Assembly (NCBI RefSeq): GCF_026898115.1
Contig: NZ_CP114036.1
Span: 9,294,001 to 9,358,000 of the forward strand
Origin: Streptomyces sp. S465
GTDB taxonomy: Bacteria > Actinomycetota > Actinomycetes > Streptomycetales > Streptomycetaceae
Direction of reading: 5' to 3'
DNA length: 64,000 nt
The notes beneath the pieces are model-generated. The model did no database searches. It had not been told where the DNA came from and saw only the letters and a program-made list of their open reading frames with translations. Numbering within the stretch: the first letter of the stretch is position 1; each line of letters starts with the position of its first letter. The position numbers and the translations under genes are program-made. Below are positions 19,036 to 26,722 of this stretch, in pieces.

Positions 19036-20514
19036 TCACTCGTAGAACAGAAACGGGGCCCTGATGCCGTTGGGGTCCATGACGAGCACCGGGTAGGGGG
19101 GCGTGCCTGGTGGCGCCACGGCCGTCGGAGCCTGCGTCGAGGACATGTGCTGTCCGTTTTGGAGCGCGTGGTGGAGCACCCCCGCAAGCCCGTTGATGGT
19201 GAACTTGAGGGACGAGGGGGAGGCGGCGCTGTAGGCGAAGACGTGGCTTTCGTGCTGCGGGGTCAGCCGCACGCACTCAAGGTTGGTGACCGTATGGGTG
19301 GCCTGCGCCCCTCCCTGGTTCGGGAGGGGCACCGCAGACGGCGGAGGGGAGTCGGTGAACACCGCCCCGGTGTGGCGGATGGTCCCGGGCAGGAAATCGG
19401 CGTCGATGGCGTTGCCGATCGATGCGTTGAGGGAGGCGTCCCCGATCCGCAGATTCTGCGAGCTGCTGTTGAGGGCGCTGAGCAGGCTCTGGATCGCGGC
19501 CTCCACCGGAGCGCGCTGCGTCCTGGTGAAGGGATGGTTCAAGGCGTTGATGACGGCGTTGCGCCGTTGAACCATCGCGGTGTGCTCGGGCGAGCCATTC
19601 GTGAACAGGGCGTCGCAGTTCGCCTCGAATGCGGCGACAGCGCTCTGCCACCCCGTTGTGCCGCGGGCGTCGAACAGAAAGTTCGCGTGCTTGTCCAGGT
19701 CGCGCTGGATCCGTTCGAACGGGATGATGTGGTTGAGGGACGCGTTCGGCCCGGCGTTGTTGGCCATCGCTTGGGCGGTGGGTTCCCAGGCTGGACGGCC
19801 CGGTGTGAGCTGGAGCTCGAAGCTCCCGTCCTCGGCGTTCGGCCCGAACTCGATCAGCCGCTGCACGGCGGCGTGCCCGTGGTCGTGCGCCGCGGAGTCC
19901 GGGGCGGGGCCGTCGGTGTGCTGGTGCGCGCTGACCGGCCCGGACATCACCCGCCGCGCGGTGGCTTCGGCCTCGCGTTCGAAACGGTCGGACGGGTCGC
20001 TCACGCGCAGGCCGTGGCCGGTGTCGCTGCCCGCGACAGGCCCCCGGCGCTGCTGGACGACATGGGTCAGCTCGTGGGCCAGCGTGTGCTTGTCCACGCC
20101 GCCTTCGCCGACAACGATGTGGCTTCCGGAGGTATAGGCCCGGGCGTCGATCTCGCCCGCCGAACGCCGGGCGGCGGCATCCGCGTGCACGCGTACATCG
20201 CTGAAGTTCGCGCCCCCGAAGCGGGCCTCCATCTCGGTGCGGAGTCCTTCGTCCAGCGGCTGCCCTGCGGAGCGGAGGACATCGTGCACCGCGGACCGCT
20301 GCACCGCCAGTTCCTGTTCATGGCGGCAGCCCGTGCCGCGCCGCCGACCGATCATCCGTGCCACCGCCGCGTTTCCGACGGTGCGTTGCAAGGACGCGAC
20401 CACGGGAGCCGACATGACCCCGGCGGCGGGCTGCGCCCTGGCAGTGGTCTGCCGCGTCGGGTTCGGCAGGCTCCGTGGACCGGCACTCTTCTCCGGCTGT
20501 TCCTTGGCGTGCAT
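19036..20514 (-). CDS. DUF4157 (eCIS core domain) protein with unknown C-terminal domain
   Basis: 492 residues from ATG 20514; the frame opens upstream, but only this start begins a DUF4157-type N-terminus. Residues 42-55 hold the motif LQRTVGNAAVARMI often seen ahead of DUF4157. The domain (about 86-158) carries FSDVRVHADAAARRSAG and HELTHVVQQRRG, with HExxH at 147-151. Members are linked to extracellular contractile injection systems and polymorphic toxins. The C-terminal 300 residues are unfamiliar and include SLNHIIPFERIQRDLDKHAN and TQRAPVEAAIQSLLSALN, so this part may be a toxin or cargo domain. No injection-system structural genes are in the window. No signal peptide is seen. Confidence 0.75.
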   Translation of the reverse strand: MHAKEQPEKSAGPRSLPNPTRQTTARAQPAAGVMSAPVVASLQRTVGNAAVARMIGRRRGTGCRHEQELAVQRSAVHDVLRSAGQPLDEGLRTEMEARFGGANFSDVRVHADAAARRSAGEIDARAYTSGSHIVVGEGGVDKHTLAHELTHVVQQRRGPVAGSDTGHGLRVSDPSDRFEREAEATARRVMSGPVSAHQHTDGPAPDSAAHDHGHAAVQRLIEFGPNAEDGSFELQLTPGRPAWEPTAQAMANNAGPNASLNHIIPFERIQRDLDKHANFLFDARGTTGWQSAVAAFEANCDALFTNGSPEHTAMVQRRNAVINALNHPFTRTQRAPVEAAIQSLLSALNSSSQNLRIGDASLNASIGNAIDADFLPGTIRHTGAVFTDSPPPSAVPLPNQGGAQATHTVTNLECVRLTPQHESHVFAYSAASPSSLKFTINGLAGVLHHALQNGQHMSSTQAPTAVAPPGTPPYPVLVMDPNGIRAPFLFYE

Positions 20515-20936
20515 GTCGAGACGACCCTTCTCACGGCTTCCGCGCTCCCTCCTCCGTACAGAAGCGGAAGCCGTCCGGGAACGGTACGGACGGGCAACCC
20601 TGGTGCACATGACTGCCCTTCCGGGCACCGGGGCCGACGGCAAGGAGCGGCGGCAGCGCAGCAGGGTGACGCCAGCGGCTCCGCACGGCGTGGCCGTCGG
20701 TGCGTTCCCGCTCCGGGCGCGTCGCGTCGGGCGCCGCCGGTGGCGGCCGCCGTCCGCATCCGCCAGGTGTTGATCAGCGCGTTCGCGGCTCCCTCAGTCG
20801 ATACAGACGGGAGCCGGCCACTCGACAGCGGGTGGAGTCGCGGCGCGTCGAGCTGGAGAGGGCAGAGCGAAGCCGCAGCGCTTGGCGGGATGGCGGGGCG
20901 GTGGCCGCCCTCGGTGTCCTTGGCCCCGGCGGTCCG
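20515..20936. other. Gap upstream of the DUF4157 gene
   Basis: About 420 bases between two minus-strand genes. The open frames here are arginine-rich and unlike proteins. It presumably holds the promoter of the DUF4157 gene, but I see no clear element. Confidence 0.4.
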
Positions 20937-21494
20937 CTAACCGCTGGACAGGTGCTCGACTGCGCCGAGGAAGTCGCGGAAGGCCTGGTCGGTGCGGGTG
21001 GTGTCGCCGGTGGCGTCGAGGTCCATGAGGAGACCGCGGATGACAGCGAGAACGAGCGTCGCGAGATCCGGCCGGCCGATGCTGCGCAGACCGTCCTCGA
21101 GCGGCCCGAGCCAGTCGGTCGTCGCGGTGCGCCGGAAGTTGGGCCACAGCTGCTGCTCCGTACTCTCGCGCAGCTGACCGAACATGCGCAGGTACGGCTG
21201 GCCGTCCGGGCCGGTGATGGAGGTCCAGGCGCGATACAGGGTGGTCGTGTACGGCTCGTCGGGCCGCACCCGCAGGAGGTCGCCGAATGTGTCGAGTTGG
21301 CGTTGCCGCGCGCGCCCGAGGACGGCCCGCAGCAGGGCGTCGCGGGTGCCGAAGTGATAAATCAGCATGCGGGCCGAGGTGCCGGTGGCGGTGGCCAGCG
21401 GTTCGAGCCGGTCGGGGAGGCCGTGCGCGAGGGCGTGATCAGCGCAGGCATCGAGCAGCCTCTCCTTGATGTGCGGTTGCGGTCGTCTGCCCAC
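20937..21494 (-). CDS. TetR/AcrR family transcriptional regulator
   Basis: 185 residues from GTG 21494. The N-terminal helix-turn-helix is visible in IKERLLDACADHALAHGL, LATATGTSARMLIYHFGTRD and ALLRAVLGRAR. The ligand domain ends GAVEHLSSG. It diverges from an alpha/beta hydrolase gene 77 bases away with an inverted repeat between them, the usual layout for a local repressor. Ligand unknown. Confidence 0.88.
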   Translation of the reverse strand: MGRRPQPHIKERLLDACADHALAHGLPDRLEPLATATGTSARMLIYHFGTRDALLRAVLGRARQRQLDTFGDLLRVRPDEPYTTTLYRAWTSITGPDGQPYLRMFGQLRESTEQQLWPNFRRTATTDWLGPLEDGLRSIGRPDLATLVLAVIRGLLMDLDATGDTTRTDQAFRDFLGAVEHLSSG

Positions 21495-21521
21495 GACTCC
21501 AACTTTTTCACGTAACAGCAG

Positions 21522-21557
21522 CTACGTCTACCGTTGATCGAAAGGCAGTCAACGTAG
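21522..21557. promoter_or_regulatory. Inverted repeat, candidate TetR operator
   Basis: CTACCGTTGA (21528-21537) pairs with TCAACGTAG (21549-21557) with one base missing, and CTACGT (21522) with ACGTAG (21552). They lie in the short divergent gap, close to the hydrolase start, where binding would block both promoters. Confidence 0.45.
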
Positions 21558-21571
21558 ATGTGGAGTCAGCG

Positions 21572-22267
21572 ATGAGGGTCGTGTTCGTCCATGGGGCGTG
21601 TGTGCGGGACGGGTCGTGGTGGTGGCACCGCACCGCCGAGCTGCTGCGGGAGCGAGGGGTGCCGAGCGTGGCCCCGGCGCTGCCGAGCTGCGGCGAGGCG
21701 GGCCTGCCCGGCGGCGTCGGCGGTCCGGGGCTGTCCGAGGACGTTGCCGCGGTGCGGCAGGTGCTGCAGGCCGGCGACGAGCCGACCGTCGTGGTCGCCC
21801 ACAGCTACGGCGGCATCGTCACCGCGGAAGCCGCCGCGGGAATCGGGTCGGTACGCCACCTGCTGCTGGTCTCCAGCTATCTGCCCGAGGTCGGGCAGAG
21901 CCTGTCGGAGTTCGGGGACGGCAGCCCGGCCCCGTTCCTCGACGTCGACCCCGACGCCGGCACCTTCGGGGTCCGCCCCGAGCTGCTGGTGGACACGTTC
22001 CTGCACGACTGTGACCCTGAGGTCCAGGCGCAGGCGGCGGACCATCTCGCCCGGCAGAGCGTGCAGGTGACCGGGCAGCCGGTCGGGGCGGCCGCATGGC
22101 AGCAGGTGCCCTCGACGTACCTCGTCTGCGCCCAGGACCGCGGTACTCCGCCGCGGCTGCAGCGCGAGTTCGCCCGCCGGGCCGGCAGCGTCGTCGAACT
22201 CGAGACCGGTCACCACCCGTTCCTGTCCCAGCCCGCCGCGGTCCGGGACCTGCTGCTGAGCCTGTGA
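21572..22267 (+). CDS. Alpha/beta hydrolase
   Basis: 231 residues from ATG 21572 (GGAG 6 bases upstream; GTG 21560 possible). MRVVFVHGACVRDGSWWWH gives the oxyanion strand and VVVAHSYGGIVTAEAAA holds the nucleophile serine. QDRGTPPRLQREFA carries a candidate acid and ELETGHHPFLSQP the histidine. This pattern matches the small esterase/salicylate-esterase-like hydrolases common in Streptomyces. Probably controlled by the divergent TetR protein. Substrate unknown. Confidence 0.85.
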   Translation: MRVVFVHGACVRDGSWWWHRTAELLRERGVPSVAPALPSCGEAGLPGGVGGPGLSEDVAAVRQVLQAGDEPTVVVAHSYGGIVTAEAAAGIGSVRHLLLVSSYLPEVGQSLSEFGDGSPAPFLDVDPDAGTFGVRPELLVDTFLHDCDPEVQAQAADHLARQSVQVTGQPVGAAAWQQVPSTYLVCAQDRGTPPRLQREFARRAGSVVELETGHHPFLSQPAAVRDLLLSL

Positions 22268-22326
22268 CGGCAGCCACGGACGAGCCGGGCCGGCGATCCG
22301 AGGGCCAGGAGAACCAGGAGACCGTC

Positions 22327-22473
22327 ATGAGTGCCTGGGGAGAACTGCTGTCGAGGGCCTACCTGGCCTGCGACGGGCAGGATCGACGGCCTGCCCGTTC
22401 CCGTCGGCGACGACGTCGGCCGGCCGGACGGCTCGCAGAGCGGCGTGGGGTCGTCCGAAGGCCGTGGTCGTGA
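22327..22473 (+). pseudogene. Short ORF with good ribosome site, probable gene remnant
   Basis: ATG 22327 follows CAGGAGACCGTC, a strong initiation context, and begins MSAWGELLSRAYLACDGQD. It then turns into an arginine run and stops after 48 codons. That looks like the first 20 or so codons of a former enzyme whose remainder was deleted or shifted out of frame. It directly follows the hydrolase gene and could have been its operon partner. Another 14-codon frame with a ribosome site lies at about 22521-22565. No family assigned. Confidence 0.3.
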
Positions 22474-22562
22474 GTCCGGTGCATCAAGGGGCCCCAGGAG
22501 TTCCCGTAGGAGAAAGCAACGGTGAGGAAGGAGAAGCGCACCGCCACCGTCGAGGGCTCTGG

Positions 22563-23021
22563 CTAGTCGGTCAGGTCGGCCACGGCCACGATGTGGGTGG
22601 GGTGAACACGGACCAACAATGTGCCTGGGCCTCCGATGCGCTTTCCGATCTCGTCGGCGAGGTCGGCGCCCATGTAGCGCGCCGCGCTTGCCGTGGCCCA
22701 CCTCAGCAGTTCTTCGGGCTCTTCGCTGAGGGTGACCGTGCCCTCGATGCTCACGAAGGAGAACGGTGGCCGTTCGTCGTCGATGCACAAGGCCACTCGG
22801 GGATCGCGGCGCAGTGCTCGTCCCTTCACCGAGGCGGCACCGGTGGTGATCACGATGTCGCCGAGCGGTGACTCGGGGGTGGCCGCTGTCCGGTCCAGGG
22901 TGAACCAGACCGGGGCCGCATGGGGCCTCCCGTCCGGGCGCACGGTGGCCAACGTGGCCGTCCGGGCCGGTTCCGCCGTGAGGAAGGCCACCAGCTCGTC
23001 ATCGCTCATGGGGTGGGGCAT
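22563..23021 (-). CDS. PPOX-class (FMN/F420-binding split-barrel) oxidoreductase
   Basis: 152 residues from ATG 23021 (GGAGA close upstream). ATLATVRPDGRPHAAPVWFTL and VKGRALRRDPRVALCIDDER followed by FSFVSIEGTVTL are typical of the pyridoxamine-oxidase-like split barrel; actinomycete members often use F420. ELLRWATASAARYMG and TLLVRVHPTHIVAV close the domain. It lies 63 bases after the SnoaL-like gene on the same strand and is likely its operon partner under the TetR protein at 23498. Confidence 0.82.
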   Translation of the reverse strand: MPHPMSDDELVAFLTAEPARTATLATVRPDGRPHAAPVWFTLDRTAATPESPLGDIVITTGAASVKGRALRRDPRVALCIDDERPPFSFVSIEGTVTLSEEPEELLRWATASAARYMGADLADEIGKRIGGPGTLLVRVHPTHIVAVADLTD

Positions 23022-23084
23022 CTCTTCTCCATTCGGGCCGGAGGGGTCGTGGGCGAGGTGGCGTGGATCCGAGGAGACGGCGCG

Positions 23085-23471
23085 TCACTCCGAGCCGGGC
23101 AGCGCGTTCATGTAGTCCTGGATGCGCGTCACCTTGCCGTCGCGCCGGGTGATGAACCAGATGTAGCCGAGATCCCTGGGTGTGCCGTCGGGGCTTCGGT
23201 GGTGGCCGGTGGCCTGGACGATGGTCTCGTCGCCCGCCTCACGCACGTGGACGTCGGTGAACGGCCCGAACTCGATGACCTCAGGGAGCCGGCTCATGTA
23301 GTCCGCGATCGCGTCGCGCCCCTCCAGACGGCGGACGGCGTCTTCGGCCGCCCAGGGGAATTCGTGCATGGCGTCGGGAGCGTAGATGCTCATCCACCCG
23401 TCGAGATCGCCGGCGGTAAGGGAGCCGAGCGCGTTGGCCAGCCATGTGGGGAGAGCGGACGTGGGTGACAC
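23085..23471 (-). CDS. Nuclear transport factor 2 / SnoaL-like protein
   Basis: 128 residues from GTG 23471 with GGAGG just upstream. LANALGSLTAGDLDGWMSIY, MHEFPWAAEDAVRRLEGRDA and the strands VHVREAGDETIVQATG and WFITRRDGKVTRIQDYMN give the NTF2-like fold. Such small proteins bind or isomerise hydrophobic metabolites. Its start codon lies only 27 bases from the divergent TetR start, with the operator pair at 23493-23539, so this gene and the PPOX gene are very likely TetR targets. Confidence 0.8.
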   Translation of the reverse strand: MSPTSALPTWLANALGSLTAGDLDGWMSIYAPDAMHEFPWAAEDAVRRLEGRDAIADYMSRLPEVIEFGPFTDVHVREAGDETIVQATGHHRSPDGTPRDLGYIWFITRRDGKVTRIQDYMNALPGSE

Positions 23472-23492
23472 AGGGTCCTCCGATATATTTAC

Positions 23493-23539
23493 GGACTGTG
23501 AGTCCAGAACACTCTAACAGCATTACGGACCGGCAGTCC
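23493..23539. promoter_or_regulatory. Two copies of a 13-bp TetR operator, with -10 element
   Basis: GGACT-gtg-AGTCC (23493-23505) is perfect and GGACC-ggc-AGTCC (23527-23539) has one arm mismatch; the spacing is 34 bases. A TATATT at 23484-23489 fits a -10 for the TetR gene, placing its transcript start at or next to GTG 23498. Both copies would cover the promoters of the TetR and SnoaL-like genes. Confidence 0.6.
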
Positions 23540-24139
23540 GCAAAGGCGGGTGCGGGTGCGCGTCGGGGCCGCCCACCGGTTCGCCCCGAGGTCGTGCTCG
23601 CCGCCGCCGACGCGCTCTTCGCCGACGCCGACGCCCCCGACACGGTCCCGATGGACGCCATAGCCGCCGCGGCCGGCGTGGGGAAGGGAACTCTGTTCCG
23701 GGCCTTCGGCAGCCGCGACGGCCTGCTCGACGCACTGTGGGCCCATAAGCTCACCGCCCTGCGCGAGGCCGTGGAGGAAGGAGAGGCACCGCTCGGTCCG
23801 GGGGCACCGTCGCGCGAGCGGGTCGTCGCGTTCCTCGACGCGCTGCTCACCTTCAAGCTGGACAACCGCCACCTCATCCGCGCACGCGAGGTGGCCTCCG
23901 CCGGAGTGCGGCAGTCGGAGCACTACAAGTGGATGCACGGCCTGCTGCGGAACCTGATCGAGGATGCCGCGCCCGGGGCGACGGCGGACGACACCGTATA
24001 CGCCGCCCACGTCCTGCTCGCGGCGCTGCACATCGATCTCATCGAGGAGTTGCTCGCCGCCGGACGCTCGCCCCGAGCGATCCGCCGCGCACAGGCCGCG
24101 CTCGCGCGAGCGGTCATGGACGACGCCCGACGCCGCTAG
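23498..24139 (+). CDS. TetR/AcrR family transcriptional regulator, probably leaderless
   Basis: 213 residues from GTG 23498, the only in-frame start between the -10 element and the HTH. No ribosome site precedes it, so a leaderless transcript is likely. RPEVVLAAADALFADADAP, IAAAAGVGKGTLFRAFGSRD and LLDALWAHKLTALREAV give the HTH and first helices; the C-terminal domain includes AAHVLLAALHIDLIEELLAA. The start codon is the centre of one operator, implying tight autorepression. The stop codon TAG overlaps the left terminal repeat of a decayed IS element, so the original C-terminus may have been altered. Confidence 0.85.
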   Translation: MSPEHSNSITDRQSAKAGAGARRGRPPVRPEVVLAAADALFADADAPDTVPMDAIAAAAGVGKGTLFRAFGSRDGLLDALWAHKLTALREAVEEGEAPLGPGAPSRERVVAFLDALLTFKLDNRHLIRAREVASAGVRQSEHYKWMHGLLRNLIEDAAPGATADDTVYAAHVLLAALHIDLIEELLAAGRSPRAIRRAQAALARAVMDDARRR

Positions 24140-24605
24140 GACTCGTCCGGCCGATCATGTGACTGCCTCGTGTGCGGCCGTTCTTGCCGGTCAGCGGGCG
24201 TTGTGGCAGGTGGCGGGATCACCGGCAGGTGATCGACGGGATCCTGCACCGTGTGCGCACCGGGGGACAATGGCGTGAGTGCCGGAACGGTTCGGGCCGT
24301 GGAAGACCGTGGATGAACGCCACGGCTGTGGCCGGCCGACGGCACCCGGGAACGTCTGCTGCAAGCAGGTCCAGGCCGCGGCCGACGCCGTCGGCGACAT
24401 CGACCGGGACGTCGCGGTCGACTCGACCATCGTGCGTCTCACCAGCGTGCGAGGTGAGGGACTGGGCCGCTCGCGCGGCGGGCTCACGAGCAACCTCTAC
24501 CTGAGCGCCGACGGCCGCTGCCGCCCGCCGTCCCTTGATTGTCACCTGCCACCACAGCCGCCCTGGTCATCTGGCTTCGCACATGATCGACCGGACAAGT
24601 CCTGG
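24136..24605. mobile_element. Decayed IS5-type element with intact terminal inverted repeats
   Basis: A 470-bp element. The left end (24136-24161) and the reverse complement of the right end (24580-24605) match at 23 of 26 positions; both contain the core CGATCATGTG. Between them lies a broken, internally deleted transposase frame. No clear target duplication is visible. The size suggests a degenerate, non-autonomous copy. It sits between the two TetR genes, touching the stop codon of the left one. Confidence 0.72.
24165..24560 (+). pseudogene. IS5-family transposase remnant, frameshifted
   Basis: The first part reads RDHRQVIDGILHRVRTGGQWRE in one frame. It then continues in another frame as PERFGPWKTVDERH, QVQAAADAVGDIDRDVAVDS, TIVRLTS and EGLGRSRGGLTSNLYLSADG. 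These are the recognisable blocks of IS5-family transposases (RTGxPWRD, the first catalytic D in VDST, GRSRGGL). Large parts are missing and the rest of the DDE core is lost, so it cannot be active. Confidence 0.7.
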
Positions 24606-24612
24606 ATGCGTC

Positions 24613-25206
24613 CTAGATGTGGTCGGCCGCCATGGCGCGGCGAACGCTCTCGCGGAGCAGGGTGCGACGCCGGTCGTGCAGTTCGGGTGGCTCCTGCGCC
24701 GTTGCCGCGTAGACATTGCTGACCGGGGACCATGCCATGGACATGGCGATCACCATGGCCATGAGGTCGAACGGGTCTCCCTGGCGCACCGAACCGGCGG
24801 CCTGGGCCTCGGCGATGGCGCGTAGCTTGCGGTCGTCGAGGCGGTCGGGATCGTCCACCAGGTGGCCGGCCGGGCGCCGCTCGAGGCGCGCCCAGGTGGC
24901 CAGCCGGATGAGGTCGGGGCGGCGCAGATACTCGTCGTAGAGGCGTACGGCCCAGTCCGCGAGGTCGGTGGCGTCGATCGGGACGACATTCACGATCCGC
25001 TCCAGCGAGCCGAAGAAAATGGCGTCGAAGAGCCCTTCCTTGCTGCCGAAGTAGGCGTAGAGCTGCGCCTTGTTCGTGCGTGCCGCAGCCACGATCCGCT
25101 CGACGCGCGCGCCGGCGATCCCGTACTCGGCGAATTCCTGGGTCGCCGCTTCGAGGATGCGTTGGTACGTCGCGGCTCCACGCGCGCTCAGGGGCTGATC
25201 GGCCAT
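24613..25206 (-). CDS. TetR/AcrR family transcriptional regulator
   Basis: 197 residues from ATG 25206. YQRILEAATQEFAEYGIAGA, RVERIVAAARTNKAQLYAYF and GSKEGLFDAIF form a classical TetR HTH. The ligand domain includes YDEYLRRPDLIRLATWARLE. It diverges from the alcohol dehydrogenase gene across 93 bases containing two similar operators, so it almost certainly represses that gene and itself. Inducer unknown, perhaps an aldehyde or alcohol. Confidence 0.9.
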   Translation of the reverse strand: MADQPLSARGAATYQRILEAATQEFAEYGIAGARVERIVAAARTNKAQLYAYFGSKEGLFDAIFFGSLERIVNVVPIDATDLADWAVRLYDEYLRRPDLIRLATWARLERRPAGHLVDDPDRLDDRKLRAIAEAQAAGSVRQGDPFDLMAMVIAMSMAWSPVSNVYAATAQEPPELHDRRRTLLRESVRRAMAADHI

Positions 25207-25218
25207 GCCCCCAGGCTA

Positions 25219-25284
25219 ACAGACAGAATAGTTGGTTTGCCTGAGTCCGAAGCAAGCGCTACGGTGACAGACCGAACAGTCTGT
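25219..25284. promoter_or_regulatory. Pair of TetR operators in the TetR/ADH divergent gap
   Basis: ACAGAC-cgaaca-GTCTGT (25267-25284) is a perfect 6-6-6 palindrome. ACAGAC-agaata-GTTGGT (25219-25236) is a weaker copy 48 bases away. A TATAAG at 25286-25291 could be the -10 of the dehydrogenase gene, right beside the perfect copy. Confidence 0.65.
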
Positions 25285-25299
25285 TTATAAGGATGCGAC

Positions 25300-26367
25300 A
25301 TGAGGAACACGGTTGGCTGGCAGGTGGAAGACTCCTCGTCGACGCTGCGGCGGACGCCGCTGCAACGACGCGATCTGCGCCCTGACGACCTGGCTGTCAG
25401 GGTGGATTACTGCGGTGTCTGCCACTCCGATCTGCACGCCATCAGTGCCCGGGACGGCGAAGGCAGCCGGCCTTTGGTGCCCGGACACGAGTTCACGGGC
25501 GTGGTGACCGAGACCGGCCCCGCGGTCACCCACTTCACCGTCGGTGACCTGGTCGCGGTGGGCAACATCGTCGACTCCTGCGGCGAGTGCGTCATGTGCC
25601 AGGCCGGTCAGGAGAACTTCTGCCGCGCCTTCCCGACCCTGACCTACGGCGGTACCGACCGGTACGACGGATCGACCACGCTTGGGGGTTACTCCCGCGA
25701 GTACGTGGTCCGCGACCGCTTCGCCTACCCCCTTCCCGCCGGACTGGATCCGGCCGCCGCCGCTCCGCTTCTCTGCGCCGGGATCACCGTCTGGGAACCG
25801 CTGCACGCCCTCGGTGTGGGGCCGGGAACTCGCGTCGCCGTGGCCGGGCTGGGCGGCCTGGGCCACCTCGCGGTCAAAATTGCCGTGGCGCTCGGCGCCG
25901 ACACCTCGGTCATCAGCCGCTCACCGGACAAGGCCGAGGACGCTCGCCGTCTGGGGGCCCACGGTCTCATCGTCTCCGCGGACCCGGAACACATGGCTGA
26001 CGCCCGCGACCGCTTCGACGTCGTCATCGACACCATCTCCGCCCCGCACGACCTCGGCCCTTATCTGCGCCTGGTCGCCATGGACGGGACGCTGAGCCAT
26101 CTCGGACACCTTGGACCCGTCACCGTGGACACCACCGACCTGCTCGTGGGACGCAAGAAGCTCAGCTCCGCAGGCAGCGGCGGCAGGCCCGCGACCATCG
26201 CCATGCTGGACTTCTGCGGCGAGCACGGCATCACCGCCGACATCGAACTGCTCCCCTCGGCGCAGGTGAACGAGGCCCTCGACCGTCTGAGGCGCAACGA
26301 CGTCCGCTACCGCTTCGTACTCGACATGTCCGACGTGGACTTCGCGGCGAGCGACCGGACAAGCTGA
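25300..26367 (+). CDS. Zinc-dependent alcohol dehydrogenase (cinnamyl-alcohol/YahK type)
   Basis: 355 residues. Catalytic zinc ligands are visible in DYCGVCHSDLH (C41), PGHEF (H63) and APLLCAGITV. The structural zinc motif SCGECVMCQAGQENFC has all four cysteines (94, 97, 100, 108). The Rossmann motif is AGLGGLGHLAVK. YGGTDRYDGSTTLGGYSREY is typical of the NADP-dependent aldehyde-reductase/cinnamyl ADH branch, which reduces a range of aldehydes. ATG 25300 has AAGGA upstream. It is controlled by the divergent TetR gene through the palindromes next to its promoter. Confidence 0.92.
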   Translation: MRNTVGWQVEDSSSTLRRTPLQRRDLRPDDLAVRVDYCGVCHSDLHAISARDGEGSRPLVPGHEFTGVVTETGPAVTHFTVGDLVAVGNIVDSCGECVMCQAGQENFCRAFPTLTYGGTDRYDGSTTLGGYSREYVVRDRFAYPLPAGLDPAAAAPLLCAGITVWEPLHALGVGPGTRVAVAGLGGLGHLAVKIAVALGADTSVISRSPDKAEDARRLGAHGLIVSADPEHMADARDRFDVVIDTISAPHDLGPYLRLVAMDGTLSHLGHLGPVTVDTTDLLVGRKKLSSAGSGGRPATIAMLDFCGEHGITADIELLPSAQVNEALDRLRRNDVRYRFVLDMSDVDFAASDRTS

Positions 26368-26722
26368 GCGGTCAGCCGGGAACGGCGGTGTGCTGCCGCT
26401 CTGCGGCAACGTCCGTGACCGGAAGGCGGGTGTGTCCTCCCGTAACCGCGGGTTCTCGGCGAACGTACAGGTCATCGTGGATGCGGAAACCCGCTCGTGA
26501 GGGCGGCGGCTCGGTGGGGCATCCGACCACGGAGACTCCGCGACCGCCGCGAAAACCCGTTGGCGGACCACGGCGACCACTGCTACTTTTCCGGAGGCCG
26601 TGCGAGAGAACGAGGAGGTGGTACCCGTGAACGTATCGACATGGGTGCTCCCCTCCGGGGTCACGGTCGGGCGATAGGTCGTCCGGGAGCGCCGTTCAGC
26701 AGCCCTCCCGAAAGGCACGACC
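26368..26722 (+). other. Gap holding a 16-codon ORF with strong ribosome site
   Basis: About 355 bases with no full gene. At 26627-26677 a GTG preceded by GAGGAGGTGG starts a 16-codon frame (VNVSTWVLPSGVTVGR, then TAG). The initiation site is too good for noise, so it could be a leader peptide or the 5' end of a deleted gene. The remaining sequence shows nothing. Confidence 0.35.
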
